In this document: piece by piece, positions 22,793-33,921 of the stretch
Position numbering within the stretch: the stretch's first letter is position 1
Layout of the letters: each line of letters starts with the position of its first letter
NCBI GenBank assembly: GCA_010093685.1
Contig: MU006245.1
Location: 248,001 to 312,000, forward strand
Length of the DNA: 64,000 bases
Reading direction: 5' to 3'
Source of the DNA: Ophiobolus disseminans
Lineage: Eukaryota > Ascomycota > Dothideomycetes > Pleosporales > Phaeosphaeriaceae
The notes under the pieces: model-generated
The model's input: only the letters and a program-made list of their open reading frames with translations
Databases searched by the model: none
Told to the model about the DNA's origin: nothing
Position numbers and translations under genes: made by a program

Positions 22793-24274
22793 TTAATGAG
22801 CATGCGCATGGGCATGCCCAATCTGCGTGACAAGGGGAAAAAGCATGCCGAAAAGCACAGTTCCGATGTCGGTCTTCGTTAGGCTTTTCTGGCCTGGGTA
22901 TGCGTCCATATAGCCGTTTATAGTCGGGTCGTCGTGCGAATGAGTTGTCGTAGCCTCGGTCATTGAGTGCATAGCCACGTATCTAATGGAGTCAGTACAT
23001 GATACGGATGCATACTGCAATCTTCTTCGCAGACTTACAGAAACGTGCCACCTGAGAAGCAGAGTACCCAGCCAGTTAACCAAGTCAAGCTCTCGTCTCC
23101 TCCTAGTCGACCACGGCCAAAAGCATGCACAATGGCCCAGGTTGCTAGCGCGCCGGCTGGAGCAGCCAAGCTGAAGAAAGCGAGGTGTGTGCGAGCCGTC
23201 TTCTTCGAGAGCCCTTGCTTGAGGAGAACTGACGTGAGTCCAAAAGCTGCCGGAGCTTTGTGAAGCATAATGGCGAAGAAGATCACTAGCGAAAGTGATG
23301 TCGACGGCGCGGTAGACGAAGCGCCTAGCGCTATACCGTCTGCGCAGGCATGCACGACAAGTCCAATGGTCGTAGCTGACGTCTTCTTGGGTGCCATGTG
23401 TAGGGGCATTGGCGTTGCGAGAGGTGTGACAGCCTCACTGGCCATTCCATTCAAGCTCAACGATGACGCGTTGTGTGGGCCTCGATGAAGATTTGAGAGC
23501 GAAATGTGCATGGGCTGGTACTTGGGCTTCGATGAAACTATGGTGTCTGGCAGGTGGTCGACCAGGAACATGAGAATGTAGCCCAATATCAATGCGACTC
23601 CTATGTATGCATGTGGACTGGCATCCTCGTCGTGTTCTATGTGAGCAGGAAGCCCATCGTCTTCCGGGGCGTGAACGCGGGTGTGGCCTTCCTTGTGACC
23701 TTCTGTGGAGTCGTCGTCGCCCTTGTGCGGGTGCGTATCGTCTCCCTTATCCTTCTCCTTGTCTTTTGCGTCCTTGGTTTTCTTGATCTGTAATTCTATA
23801 GCGGCCTTGTCGCTCGAGAAGTCCGTAGCTGGAGCCGGCGCCGGGACCGGAGCCTTCACAGCACCACCTGCTATCAGGCTTGTATCCACCTCATCCGATC
23901 GCTTCCAGGTGTGAAACTCGGCGGGTTGCCTGACGCTGTTGCGCAAGCCGTTGGTCGGGATGGTGGGCTGTATAGCTTTTGGGGACAACTGCACTTGCGC
24001 GTGGCTTTTGCCTCCAGCGCTGTACATGGTCTCGATGCCCTCAGGTATTATCACAATGAGCGAGGTGCCTACGAGCACGCCGGCGCCAAGTAGGGTGAGA
24101 GTGCGGAGTTGGCGCGGAGAGAGGGAAAAGGAGAGCGGTACGATGCCGGCAATAAAGGAGCTGCCTGTGTTAGATGGTTGTTTGTAGGCTATGTTGTCCA
24201 CATTGGAGGCCGGCGACTCACGCAATGGCCATTATTGTGCCCAAGGCGAGCAACATGAAGAAGCCGTCCCACAT
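22793..24274 (-). CDS. ZIP-family metal transporter (ZIP9/SLC39A9 type)
   Basis: This is a membrane transporter for zinc or related divalent metals, probably of the Golgi or secretory pathway by analogy with ZIP9. Exons on the minus strand are 24274-24222, 24160-23039 and 22982-22793, giving 454 residues. The first exon encodes MWDGFFMLLALGTIMAIA, a membrane segment. The signature helices are VHACADGIALGA and FAIMLHKAPAAFGL, holding the metal-coordinating His and Asp. A long loop is rich in His, Asp and Lys (DDTHPHKGDDD, EGHKEGHTRVH). The protein ends HAHAHAH, a natural His-rich tail. It is divergent from HAT1. Confidence 0.88.
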
Positions 24275-24622
24275 GGTGATTCGTGTGCGTTGAAAGGCGC
24301 GGCAGGTGCCGGGACGAGATGCGCGGAACGGAAACGAAAGCAAGGGTGCAAATTCAAGGTATGCTGTCCATGCCTCTGCACTCTAAGACATGTAGGCAGT
24401 GGCGTTGTGTGTTGGTAGAGGCGGTTGGTGTGGGCGACGATGATCTCGGGGGTGGCTTGGTGTCCTCCGCAAATATCTTGGTATGCATGTTCGGCGCAGG
24501 GGTTCGTAGGGCTGAGCGCTAGGAACGCGCGCCGTCGCGCTAACACTTGCACCTCTGTGACGCGCTCTGCGTTCAAAGTCTACCTACCCACACCGTCGCC
24601 CACCTTATAACTCGACCCCGCC
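24275..24622. promoter_or_regulatory. divergent promoter ZIP9-type / HAT1
   Basis: This is a 348-bp shared promoter between two divergent genes. I recognise no specific site. Confidence 0.35.
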
Positions 24623-26268
24623 ATGGATTTAGACGACTGTAAGTGAAAATTGCCGCGAGATGGTACAGCAAGGGACGTAGCCCATATGGCGTCTCAAAGT
24701 ACTGCGAAGCTATACAGCCTCTTATATCGTGTTCAAGGCCTGACAGAGTTTCTGTAGGGGTCACGGGCTCGAACGACTGCTTCTTCCTCAATCTGTACCG
24801 CCCCGGCAGCGACGGCGAGCCACAGCGCGTCTTCGACGATTCGTTCAACCCAAGCTTTACGTACACGGTCATCGACGAGCAAGAGACGATCACCGGATAC
24901 AAGAACCCGCAAATCGAGCTCGACTTGCGCGCGCATGACCTAAAGCCGAAGCTCAAGATCCAGTATGACGAGAAGCTGGAGCTCAAAGACATACCAGATA
25001 TCAGTCAAGTAGACCTGTCGCCAGAGTTGTTCCGCAAGTACCTACCAGAGCCAACAGCAGACGATACCAGCGTCGCGGTGAAGGACTGGAAGCCACCAGG
25101 AGAACGACTAAACACGTTCTCGACCGACGGCAAGCACTTCGAGGTATGGAAGGCGCCTTTGCTTGATGACGCTGCACGCCAAATATGGAAGAACATGAGC
25201 ATACTGGTGTTGCTGTTCATAGAGGGGGCGACGACAGAGGGGCTGGATGACGAGGAGACACTGGATCGTTGGTCACTCTACTTGCTGTACGAGCTCACGC
25301 CTCTGCCGAAAGCAGCAGCCACTTCTCCGTACACCCTTGCTGGCTTCTCGACATCGTATAGATCCTGGATATTTCCGACGTTCGAGATCATGCGGGCAAC
25401 CAAGCAGCTTCCATCACCACCACCAGAGGCTAATGGAACGGCAACAAAGTATGTTCCCCCTCGTCTGACCCAAGATCCCGCGACTTTCCTCTTGAATGAG
25501 AAGCTCAATCGTCTTGAAACGACATCTCGTGAGAGAATATCTCAATTCTTGATCCTTCCACCATACCAAGGTCAATCACTAGGAGCACGGCTATACGACA
25601 CCATTTTCGGAGACCTCGTCACCAAACCGTTCATCTTTGAGATTCCGATTGAGGACCCAAGCGAGGCTTTTGACGCCATGCGAGATTACAGTGATATTGT
25701 CTACCTTCGCAAACTGCCATCCTTCCAGTCGCTCTCAGTAGCTTCGAACATACCACCAGAATCGCTCCGAAAGGACTCACCCATTCCTCGAAACCAAATT
25801 CTTGGTAACGGTGTCGATTTGGAGAAGCTTCGCCATGAAACAAAGATTGTTTCAAGACAATTCTATCGAATGGTGGAACTTCACCTCCTTTCCACGATTC
25901 CCTCTTCAAATCGCAACCGAGCTCGTATAACGCGCAAAGCAAAGTCAAGTAACGAAAACGATCGAAAGTACTACTTCTGGCGGTTGGCCTTGAAGCACCG
26001 AATTTATGGTCAAAACGCCGACGCGCTGGACCAGATGGAGGTTTCTGAGAAGGTTGAAAAACTAGAGACAGCCGTTGACAACCAGCAGGAGGAGTATGAG
26101 GAGCGCCTCGAAGGTATCGAGAAACGGGCCACTCTAGCAGCCGACCAGGGCTCATCCAACGCTGCGGGCGCCAAGAGCAAGCGTAAGCGGGCCATCATAG
26201 ACGAAGAGGACGATTGGGAGGACATGGAGACGGCGTCTGTGGCCAGCTCCAAGCGGGCGAGGGCTTGA
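24623..26268 (+). CDS. HAT1: histone acetyltransferase type B catalytic subunit Hat1
   Basis: The enzyme acetylates newly made histone H4 at Lys5 and Lys12 before chromatin assembly. Exons are 24623-24638 (16 nt: MDLDD plus one base) and 24758-26268, giving 508 residues. The 119-nt intron was chosen because it joins Asp-Asp-Trp to VTGSNDCFFLNLYRPG, matching the family's DDW..SNE start. An alternative frame through the intron gives a longer but unlike N-terminus. Core motifs are FSTSYRSWIFP, RISQFLILPPYQGQSLGARL (acetyl-CoA loop near 265-285) and DPSEAFDAMRDYSD. The C-terminal 100 residues are coiled-coil-like and then basic and acidic (KSKRKRAIIDEEDDWED), longer than yeast Hat1 (374). Confidence 0.9.
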
Positions 26269-26580
26269 AGAGTTGGAGGGTCTTGATGAGGGTCTTGATG
26301 AGGGTTGAATGCCTTCGCACATTTCTGTCGTCGCGTCTGGACAGGCGCCCATGGCTTCGAGGACATTCAGGTTACACTAAGGCACCACGTTGGTGTTGAG
26401 TTGTGAGGAAACTAGCGCGTGCATGCCGGCGTTATGACGACTCGTCCGAGACCGCGGGGTAACTTACCCCACACCAGAACTTTTTTGGCCCACGGCGCGT
26501 TGGCCTGAGCATACGTAGCTGTCTATATACCCTAAGGCTTTCAATCACAGTCACCCATTGCCTTTTCCCGTATCCGAACC
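26269..26580. promoter_or_regulatory. HAT1 3' end / ADE8 promoter
   Basis: This is a 312-bp spacer between two plus-strand genes. It contains the tandem 12-mer and a TATATA-like site near 26524. Confidence 0.35.
26276..26307. repeat. 12-bp tandem duplication
   Basis: GGGTCTTGATGA is present twice in tandem just 3' of HAT1, followed by a partial third unit. It is a minor feature, probably in the 3' UTR. Confidence 0.5.
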
Positions 26581-27299
26581 ATGGCAGAGTCTCAATACAA
26601 CCTCACCGTGCTGATATCGGGCAATGGCTCCAACCTCCAAGCTCTCATCGACGCCTGCGCATCTGGCGCGCTCCCAAACACGCGCATAACACATGTTATA
26701 TCAAAGTCTGTCGCTTCCTCTCCGCACAATCGAATGCTCAAACTAACCATCCCAACAGTCGCCAGAAAGCCTTCGGCCGGGAACGTGCTCGAAATGCCTC
26801 AATACCAGACTCGTACCACAACCTCGTCCAGTACAAGAAGAAACACCCCCAGACACCCGAAGGCATCGAAGCCGCCCGCAAAGAATACGATGCCGACCTC
26901 GCCAACATCATACTCGCGAGCAAGCCGCGACCGGACCTCATTGTCTGCGCTGGCTGGATGCACATCGTCACACCTTCATTCCTCACACCTATTGCCGACG
27001 CGGGCATCAAGATAATAAACCTGCACCCCGCGCTACCCGGCGAATTTGCTGGCGCGGGCGCGATTGAACGTGCGTGGAAGGCGGGACAAGAGGAGGGTTT
27101 GAAGCGAACGGGCGTTATGATACACGAGGTTATCGCTGAGGTGGATGCGGGCGATGCGATTGTTACAAAAGAGGTCGAGCTTAGGAAGGACGAAAGCTTG
27201 GATAAGTTGGAGACGCGCATACATGGTGTTGAGCATGGGTTGATTGTTGAGGGGACGAAGAAGACGCTCGAGGGGATTGGAGCGGCGAGGGCAAAGTGA
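26581..27299 (+). CDS. ADE8: phosphoribosylglycinamide formyltransferase
   Basis: This is the third step of de novo purine synthesis, moving a formyl group from 10-formyltetrahydrofolate to GAR. Exons are 26581-26705 and 26759-27299 with a 53-nt intron, giving 221 residues (yeast Ade8 is 214). Motifs are VLISGNGSNLQALIDA (phosphate loop), the catalytic INLHPALPGEFAGAGAIE (Asn and His near 127-129) and HEVIAEVDAGDAIVTKEV with the catalytic Asp near 171. This is a monofunctional enzyme, as in other fungi. Confidence 0.95.
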
Positions 27300-27615
27300 G
27301 TGAGAGACCTGGTCATCGAGTCACGAGAAACAGACAGAGAGATACCCCAAATACACCACACACCCATGCATAGGCTACTTTGATGATTTACAGAGATGTG
27401 GAAAGACACGCAGGCCTAGCCTCTTGGTGTCACCGACAACATGAGCAAAACTATCACGATAGTAATGCCTGGATTTCTTCGCAGCTGTTTGAGGGTACAA
27501 TTCCAAGTTGTAAAATAGGCTGGAGGCTGCTTCTCACCTCTCATACATATGCCTGGGCAGCCTTGCTAATCCATCGCAGTACCTTTCATTTAGAGTTTAC
27601 ACGGAATATGGGTAT
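27300..27615. other. convergent 3' region
   Basis: This is a 316-bp gap between the ends of ADE8 (+) and the acyltransferase-like gene (-). No gene is seen. Confidence 0.3.
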
Positions 27616-28761
27616 TCACAACTCCAACTCAATTGTCTCCTCCACTTCCGTCGGTCTTCCCAATCTCACCACCGCCTTCTTCGCTTTCAAATCCATAACA
27701 ATATTAAACAGCGTCCCGCTCCCCGTCTCCTTTGTCTCGTACCTACATATCGCGCCTGGCAAATTCTGCTCATCTTCAAACAACGCACTCACATCTTTCC
27801 AGCCCGTACCAGTCCCCAACTTACCCGCGTTCTCAGCCATAGTACGAACCCGCGTCAACGAATCCTTCAACCACACCGTGTCCGTCTCGCCTGGGTGCTC
27901 CAGCAGTAAGTGATTGGCATGCACAACTCGCCCCGCCGCGTCAGGCATGCAATACGCAAACGTCGACTTTGTAAACTCGAGACCGAGGGATGTGGTAGGG
28001 TCTGCGAGGAGGATGTGCGCCGAGGACGCCATGCCGTAACTTTCTAGCAATTGTACCGCGTCTGCGACGGAATTGCTCTCAAGCGCCATGCGCAGTCCAA
28101 AGTGCACTGGCAAGCGCGTCGAGCCCACGCCGTAGACTTTGATTGCGTTTAAAAGGGTGCCGACGCCGGCGCTGTTGAAGCCGATTTTGCCTATGATGCC
28201 GGCCTCGGTGACTTGTATGATTGTGGGCTTGTTGTGTTGTGTGATTTTAGTGATGATGAGGTTCTGCTTTTGCTCTGTCATCCACTGGGTTTGGTTAGCA
28301 CTTGTACCTTATAATGGTAGCATAAAAGCACTATACTCACGTCCCAGTTCTGTCCTAACCATGCATGCTTTTCAGTGTGCCACGCCAGCGCAGTGCATCC
28401 GTCGCTGAACAGACCGAAGTTGATCTCCGTCCGCACATTGAGAGCTACGATATCCAACAGCTCTCTCCCAGCACCATCAGCAATGCCACGCATCTCGTCA
28501 TGATATGCCGGCCATTTTGCTTTCGCTTGTTGCTCAAATTCGAAGGCTAGCTGTTGGACTTGTGGCCAAGTCGTCTTGCAGTTCTTGAGGAAGAGCGCGG
28601 CATAGAATTCGATACAGCGGGTGATCTCGAGTCTTGCAGCCTCGCCGTGCTGGCATCCGATCTGATGAAGAGTGGTGAGCTTTCATACGATGCATAGTTG
28701 GGATGACGTCATGTGTCGCGCCTACCTCGTATGGCGTTCCGCTGCACTCCACGAACAGCAT
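27616..28761 (-). CDS. peptidase C45 / acyl-CoA:6-aminopenicillanate acyltransferase-like Ntn hydrolase
   Basis: This is a relative of fungal isopenicillin-N acyltransferase. Exons on the minus strand are 28761-28726, 28661-28341 and 28284-27616, giving 341 residues. The N-terminus MLFVECSGTPYEIGCQHGE matches the family opening. The predicted self-processing site and nucleophile is Cys101 in FSDGCTALAW, followed by the family's GQNWDW. Later motifs are GKIGFNSAGVG and VHANHLLLEHP. No targeting SKL-type end is present (it ends ETIELEL), unlike the peroxisomal penicillin enzyme, so a cytosolic amide-forming or hydrolysing role is possible. No peptide synthetase lies nearby. Substrate is unknown. 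Confidence 0.85.
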
Positions 28762-29288
28762 CGTGGATAATGGCAGGTATGGCAATTGAAGGATTGTGAT
28801 TATGCACCTCACTTGCAGCTGCGATATTACCTTAGTTCCTCCTTGCTCCGCCTCCAGCGGCTTTCCCTAACGAGCACTCCTCGGGTAAATCCCTGGTCTC
28901 TCTTCCTACACCGTTCACCTCCATCATCGCACTATCTTTTGCCCCGCACATTCACGGCACCCTCATTCGCTTCGTTATTACCTGAACAACGCTAGACCTC
29001 ACGGAGCCGTTGCCCAGCTTGGTGTCTGCGGTGTCACAATCGCCTACCACGCGACGCGATTGCACCTGCCAGTGTGGAGCTCGGAGTGGTGACCGGAGTT
29101 GTGTTTGTCGTCCATTGGCGGATGTGGGACTTGCGCAACGTCACGCACTCGTGAATGCGGACGCAACGCTTGGTGTGAATAGATCTCCAGGGTATAAATT
29201 TACCAGCGCGCTCCGTTGCTAGCGACCTTATACAACGCGTTCACACTACTCCAAGACTAAACTTAGACTATTTGCTAGAACTATCAAC
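28762..29288. promoter_or_regulatory. divergent promoter acyltransferase-like / polysaccharide deacetylase
   Basis: This is a 527-bp bidirectional region with C/T-rich stretches near 28835-28990 and a TATAAA site near 29195 upstream of the deacetylase. The arrangement allows co-regulation. Confidence 0.4.
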
Positions 29289-30382
29289 ATGCCCAAGCGA
29301 GTGTTGTGTTCGTATGGAATTGATGTATGTATCTTTTGTGTGCCAGATTGAACTACAAACATGTACTTACTTTGTACACCAACTTTCAGATCGATGCGGT
29401 TAGCGGATGGTAAGTTTCCTCAGATCTATTCATGTTGACTTCTTCGATTAACATCATACCAGGCTGAACACGAAGACTGGCGCCCCAGCCAACCCAACCG
29501 ACATATCCCGTGGTGTCTTCGGAGCCACAATAGGCATTGACCGCCTCCTGAAGCTCTGGGACAAGTATAACATCAAGACGACCTGGTTCACGCCAGCACA
29601 TTCTGCTGAATCATTCCCTCAACAGATCCGCAAGATCGTGGACAAGGGCCATGAGATTGGGCTCCATGGCTATACCCACGAATTTGTGTCGACTCTGAGT
29701 GAGGAGCAGCAGCGAGACGTGCTGAAGAAGAGCATAGATGTCCTGACGGCTCTCGTAGGGAAGAAGCCACGAGGGTGGACTGCACCGGCTTGGAGCACGA
29801 GCACGGAGACCGTGAAGTTACTTGAGGAGTTTGGAATTGTACAGACCTCTGCCCATCAATCCTTGCACTATGACGAAACTTACAAAACAGGAATATGACC
29901 ACTCATTTATGCACCACGACTCGCAACCTTACTACGTCCCCTCTCCGCACCTGAGCACGTACACTGAAACCGACACGTCAAAACCCGCATCACACTGGAT
30001 GTCGCCCATGTCCACTCTGAAGCCCTCCTCAGTCGTCGAGATCCCCGCCAACTGGCACCTTGACGACTGGCCGCCATTCCAGCTCTCCCTTACTCAAGCT
30101 AGTACCCACGGCTACGTCGACACCGCGACCATCGAACGCCTGTGGAAAGAGCAGTTCGAGTACTTGTACCGCGAATGTCCCGAGGATGGCAGCTTCATCT
30201 TTCCAATCAGCATACATCCGCAGGTGAGCGGAAAGCCGCAGGTTATTTTGCTGCATGAGAGGTTCATTGAGTGGATCAATGGACACGAGGGCGTGGAATG
30301 GGTCACCATGGAGCAGATCGTCGATGAGTTCAAGAGCGGGGAATTGAGCGGTGTGACCGTGGAAGGGGGCGCTGATGTCTGA
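29289..30382 (+). CDS. polysaccharide deacetylase (NodB fold)
   Basis: Exons are 29289-29324, 29390-29409 (20 nt), 29463-29838 and 29891-30382, giving 307 residues. Motif 1 is SYGIDIDA with the catalytic Asp near 12-14. Motif 2 is HEIGLHGYTHE (metal-binding His near 82-89). Later motifs are RGWTAPAWS and ISIHPQVSGKP. There is no signal peptide, and the layout resembles the intracellular PuuE/HpPgdA-like branch rather than secreted chitin deacetylases, so the substrate may not be chitin. The third intron is required to join FGI to EYDHSF. Confidence 0.85.
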
Positions 30383-31424
30383 CATCTGAATTTCGTGTAC
30401 GCTCCGGTCGTGGCGATATTATGACTCCCGGGCTGTATGCATCATCTACCTCCTTAGGTGGCAAGTTCCGAATCGAACGACTTTCGGATCCGACGTTGTG
30501 ACTCCACCTGCATCCTATGCTTGTCGCGCATGCAGAGCCCGATTCATGAACCAAAGTGACGGGTTCAGAAGAAAGCGGATGCTTTGGTCAACAGAGTATG
30601 ACAGCGGCGCAGTTAAGAATCCTCGTCTAGTCTGAAAAACGTTTGCCACGTCTTTCACCGCCTGTACATTCATGGAAGTCAATGATCGCTGTATTTTGCC
30701 TGATACTTCGAAAACCGTCCACTCTGTACAACCGGAATAGCGTTAAGATGCAACACGTTCTTCGTTATGGAAGTCTTAAGCTAGACACCTTGCATGAAGG
30801 CACTCGCTGATACAATCCGTTGGTAGCGGCATGACACCCGGGTAGAGCCATCACTCCTGACTAGAGCATAGACAAGGATGAAGTTACATTGAAGTGACGT
30901 AGCGTCTCAGGGGGCTGGTTTGATGATTCAGGTTGCTGCCCCAGTGACTCGGTACTAGTTTCATACAAGGTCAACTGGAGACACGGCATGATAGCGGAGG
31001 CTGAATAGTTTCGCGGGCTTTTGCTCCGCGCGAATCGGCTAGGAGAATCACATCTGAAATCCATTTTTCTGTTCCACACCCCACGGGGCGTCAGTTATTG
31101 CTCCTCGTGCTGGACCTGATAGAGAAGCTTCGGTGCAGCCTTTGAAGCTGGGGTAATTTTCGACCGTTTGGTCGCGCTGTACACGTTCGCCCTGTATATG
31201 CGCCGCTGTGGCATAGGCAGAGATGCTCGAGGACTTCATGGCGTTACAAAGGGTATCATATTGCTCGGATGTGCGGCCCTGCATGAAACACAATTCGACA
31301 GCAGCGCAAACCTAATGCGGCGCCTGTTTGTACTCTGAAAACGTCTGCCTGGTCACCGCAAGGCTTAGAACGATGAGACACGCCTGAACTTGTCTTTAAA
31401 GAGACAGGATTAGAAGACAGCCAC
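30383..31424. other. gene-free interval
   Basis: This is about 1 kb between the deacetylase (+) and the 3' end of the regulator gene (-). Short frames have stops and no family signatures. I see no tRNA. Confidence 0.35.
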
Positions 31425-33558
31425 CTAAGACATAGGTTCCGGAAACAAGGAAAATTCCGCATTCCAGTCTTGCGGCGGTACATTGTACGAGAAGGCGCTC
31501 ATTGCTTCGGTGGTATCTGTCTGTGTCGTCGACTTGAAGACGCTCCAGAAGTTGTAGGCTTCGTCAATCTCTGCTGATGCTGGTGCTGGAGCCGGAGTTG
31601 GAATTGGAGCCATTGATGGGTGAGTGTAGTAATTTTCCGAAGTCGTAGCAACTGGTCGAGTTGGGATCTGATGCAGAGTAGCTTGTTGGGCTATGAAGTC
31701 CTTGTACTCGTTCTTGATCGGAGCCAGCAGGCGCTCAAACTCGTCCAAACAGCGTTTTGCAGCCGTCCATCTCTCCGCTATCGAAGAAAAGCATTTGACA
31801 AATGCGTACAGCCACTCCTCAACTTGTTGCCACGAGTAGCAATCGGAGACTTCTTTTTTGCAACGCTGCAATGTTTGCAGAAATATCAGCGCGCTCATGA
31901 AGACATGGTGGCAGGGGTGGAAAACATATTTTATCCGGCCTGCTTCTGCCTCAGATTGTTGGTAGTATCCTTCGGCAACCTTGACAGCATTCGCCATGGC
32001 GATCATCATCTGGTTTGTCGTCGGCGTAGGCTTTCGTTTTGATGGTCGATATAGTGAAACAAGGATGTAGGGGAATGCGATATCCGAATAGAGTACCATC
32101 TCTTTCCATCGTTGCACCAGTCCGTGATCCTTGTTCGAATGCGCCGATGCATATATTTCTTGCCGCCATTGTGACATTGCATCGATACAATACTGTTCCC
32201 ATTGCTCCATAGTCATATCTTTCGGTATCGAATCGCCATGCCACAACACAGATATAACATCAGCCTCAATGAGCCGGAAGCGACATATTATGCGCTGCGT
32301 GAATTTTGAGATCCGTCCTTCTTTGTTGACAGTAGCTCGTGTAATTGCAGTGTCATCCATCTCGAGTGGGAATGGTATCTCGATGTTCCTGATGGGTAGA
32401 CTGGTGGAGCGCAGAAATATGCAACACGCACCGACCTCCATCTCCCACGCACACCAGAATAGGCGTCGGCGCATGTCACGTTCGTATGCTGTCACTCGCG
32501 GATCGTTTGGAAGTTCTTGGTGTAAACCAAGATCAATAACGGCCTGACTTATGAGACCTGTCAAAAGCCATAAGTCTGCCATTCGAGGGTTCAAGAAAAT
32601 GTATTGGGTTAGTAGGAGAACGGCCTGTAGACCAGGAATATCGTTGGTGGCAACTTCTGGAATCCACTGCATCGCGTGTCGGACCAATTGAAACGCAAGC
32701 TCGTTCGCTTTTCGCACCTTACTTCTGGCAGTTGTGCTCAGAGAGATGGCCATGATAATGCAGATAATGTAACGGTTCCGAAGCGAGTCCTCGCCTAGCA
32801 CCGTGGCTTTCTTGTGGTAGATGGAGTTGAACGCGATGGTTACGTCGTTCCTGTGGTATATGGGATACTGTGTGATGACTCGATCCAGATAGTTTTGGAA
32901 AAGCTGGTTGGCGCCAACTTCGTCGGGTATGATATCATGAAAGAGGCTTTTTGAAGGCTGAGGATTTAGAATCGACCTGGGATGATTCTCGTTGAGGTCG
33001 TTGGAAACTACAGGGCCTTTCTTCGAAGGAAGCTGTGTTCCTCTTACCACGCAGTGCAACAAAGGCATGGCTTGCGAGACGCCCAGAAAACTGGGCGTAA
33101 TGTCTTCCATTACTTGATTCACCAGATCATCAGCGAATGCACAATTCTCAACCGGCCCATGGGTAAGCTTGGTGTCCAACTCGCTCGAGTCGGCTGGGGA
33201 TGGAAAGGTAGCATTTGCCTGACTTGATTGTTGCAGAGACGATAAGTTGCGCGACCCTTCGAGGCTGGCGATGTGCGCTTCCAAAAAATCCGCGATGCTT
33301 CGAGGTGCCTCCTGTCCGGTGGAACTATCAAATCCAATGCATTGCATGCTAACATCGCCACGTCAGGATGGGGAGCACATTTGAACGCAGTTGTCTTACC
33401 CTGCATCGACACAACGCGTGCATGCCGGTACTTTGCCGTCGCACTAGATTAAGTCAGTGCAAGAACTAAGAATTAGCGAGGGTGAATGTCACCGAGAGCT
33501 TGCGCTTCCTACACCGTGCGCAGGCCAACACGCGTCGCCGTACTTTGGTGCGCTGCAT
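31425..33558 (-). CDS. Zn2Cys6 transcription factor
   Basis: This is a fungus-specific DNA-binding regulator. Exons on the minus strand are 33558-33493, 33443-33400 and 33348-31425, giving 677 residues. The binuclear zinc cluster is at residues 13-40 (Cys13, 16, 23, 30, 33 and 40; it starts CARCRKRKLSCDGKVPAC). Its last cysteine is QCIGFDSS, encoded after the second intron. The fungal-specific TF domain occupies about 190-480 (LFQNYLDRVITQYPIYH, IPFPLEMDD). Start is the Met at 33558, nine residues before the basic stretch RRR. It is divergent from another Zn2Cys6 gene. Confidence 0.9.
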
Positions 33559-33921
33559 CGTCGAAGGTAGGCGTGGTGAATCTGCTCGCGCTCTTCATGG
33601 CGCAAGGCGTGAATCGATCCCGGCTTTGACGTTGCGTGTGTTGCTGGGCTACGAGGTTGATGATGACACCCAGGCTGCATCGCGCGCGATCTGCAGGAGC
33701 CCGTCACGGTCCGTCGCTTCCGCTTTGGGACGACGCCCTTGTCGATAAGATCCCCTCGCCCATCACACCCGTTATACCCATCACATATGCCACCCGCGCG
33801 ACACCTGAGCGCCACTTTTCCTGTCTCATACTGCCACGTGCGTGCTATGGTGGTGTGAGGCGCGCACTACAACGTGCATTCACCGCGCCGCAGCCTCGTT
33901 CTCTTCACGATCAATCTTCAG
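33559..33921. promoter_or_regulatory. divergent promoter between two Zn2Cys6 genes
   Basis: This 363-bp region is shared by two regulators transcribed away from each other. I identified no clear CGG-N-CCG inverted site by eye. Confidence 0.35.

Noticed and set aside
24643..24757. Extended HAT1 N-terminus reading through the first intron
   Set aside because: The spliced form gives the family-typical DDW start and SNDCFFLNLYRP; the read-through frame has no ATG and no similarity.
30460..30500. GTTCGATTC string on the minus strand resembling a tRNA B box
   Set aside because: Flanking bases do not form a T stem or acceptor stem, so no tRNA is called.
33489..33815. 108-codon minus-strand frame at the regulator promoter
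   Set aside because: The true first exon of the Zn2Cys6 gene uses another frame here (33558-33493) and explains the zinc cluster.
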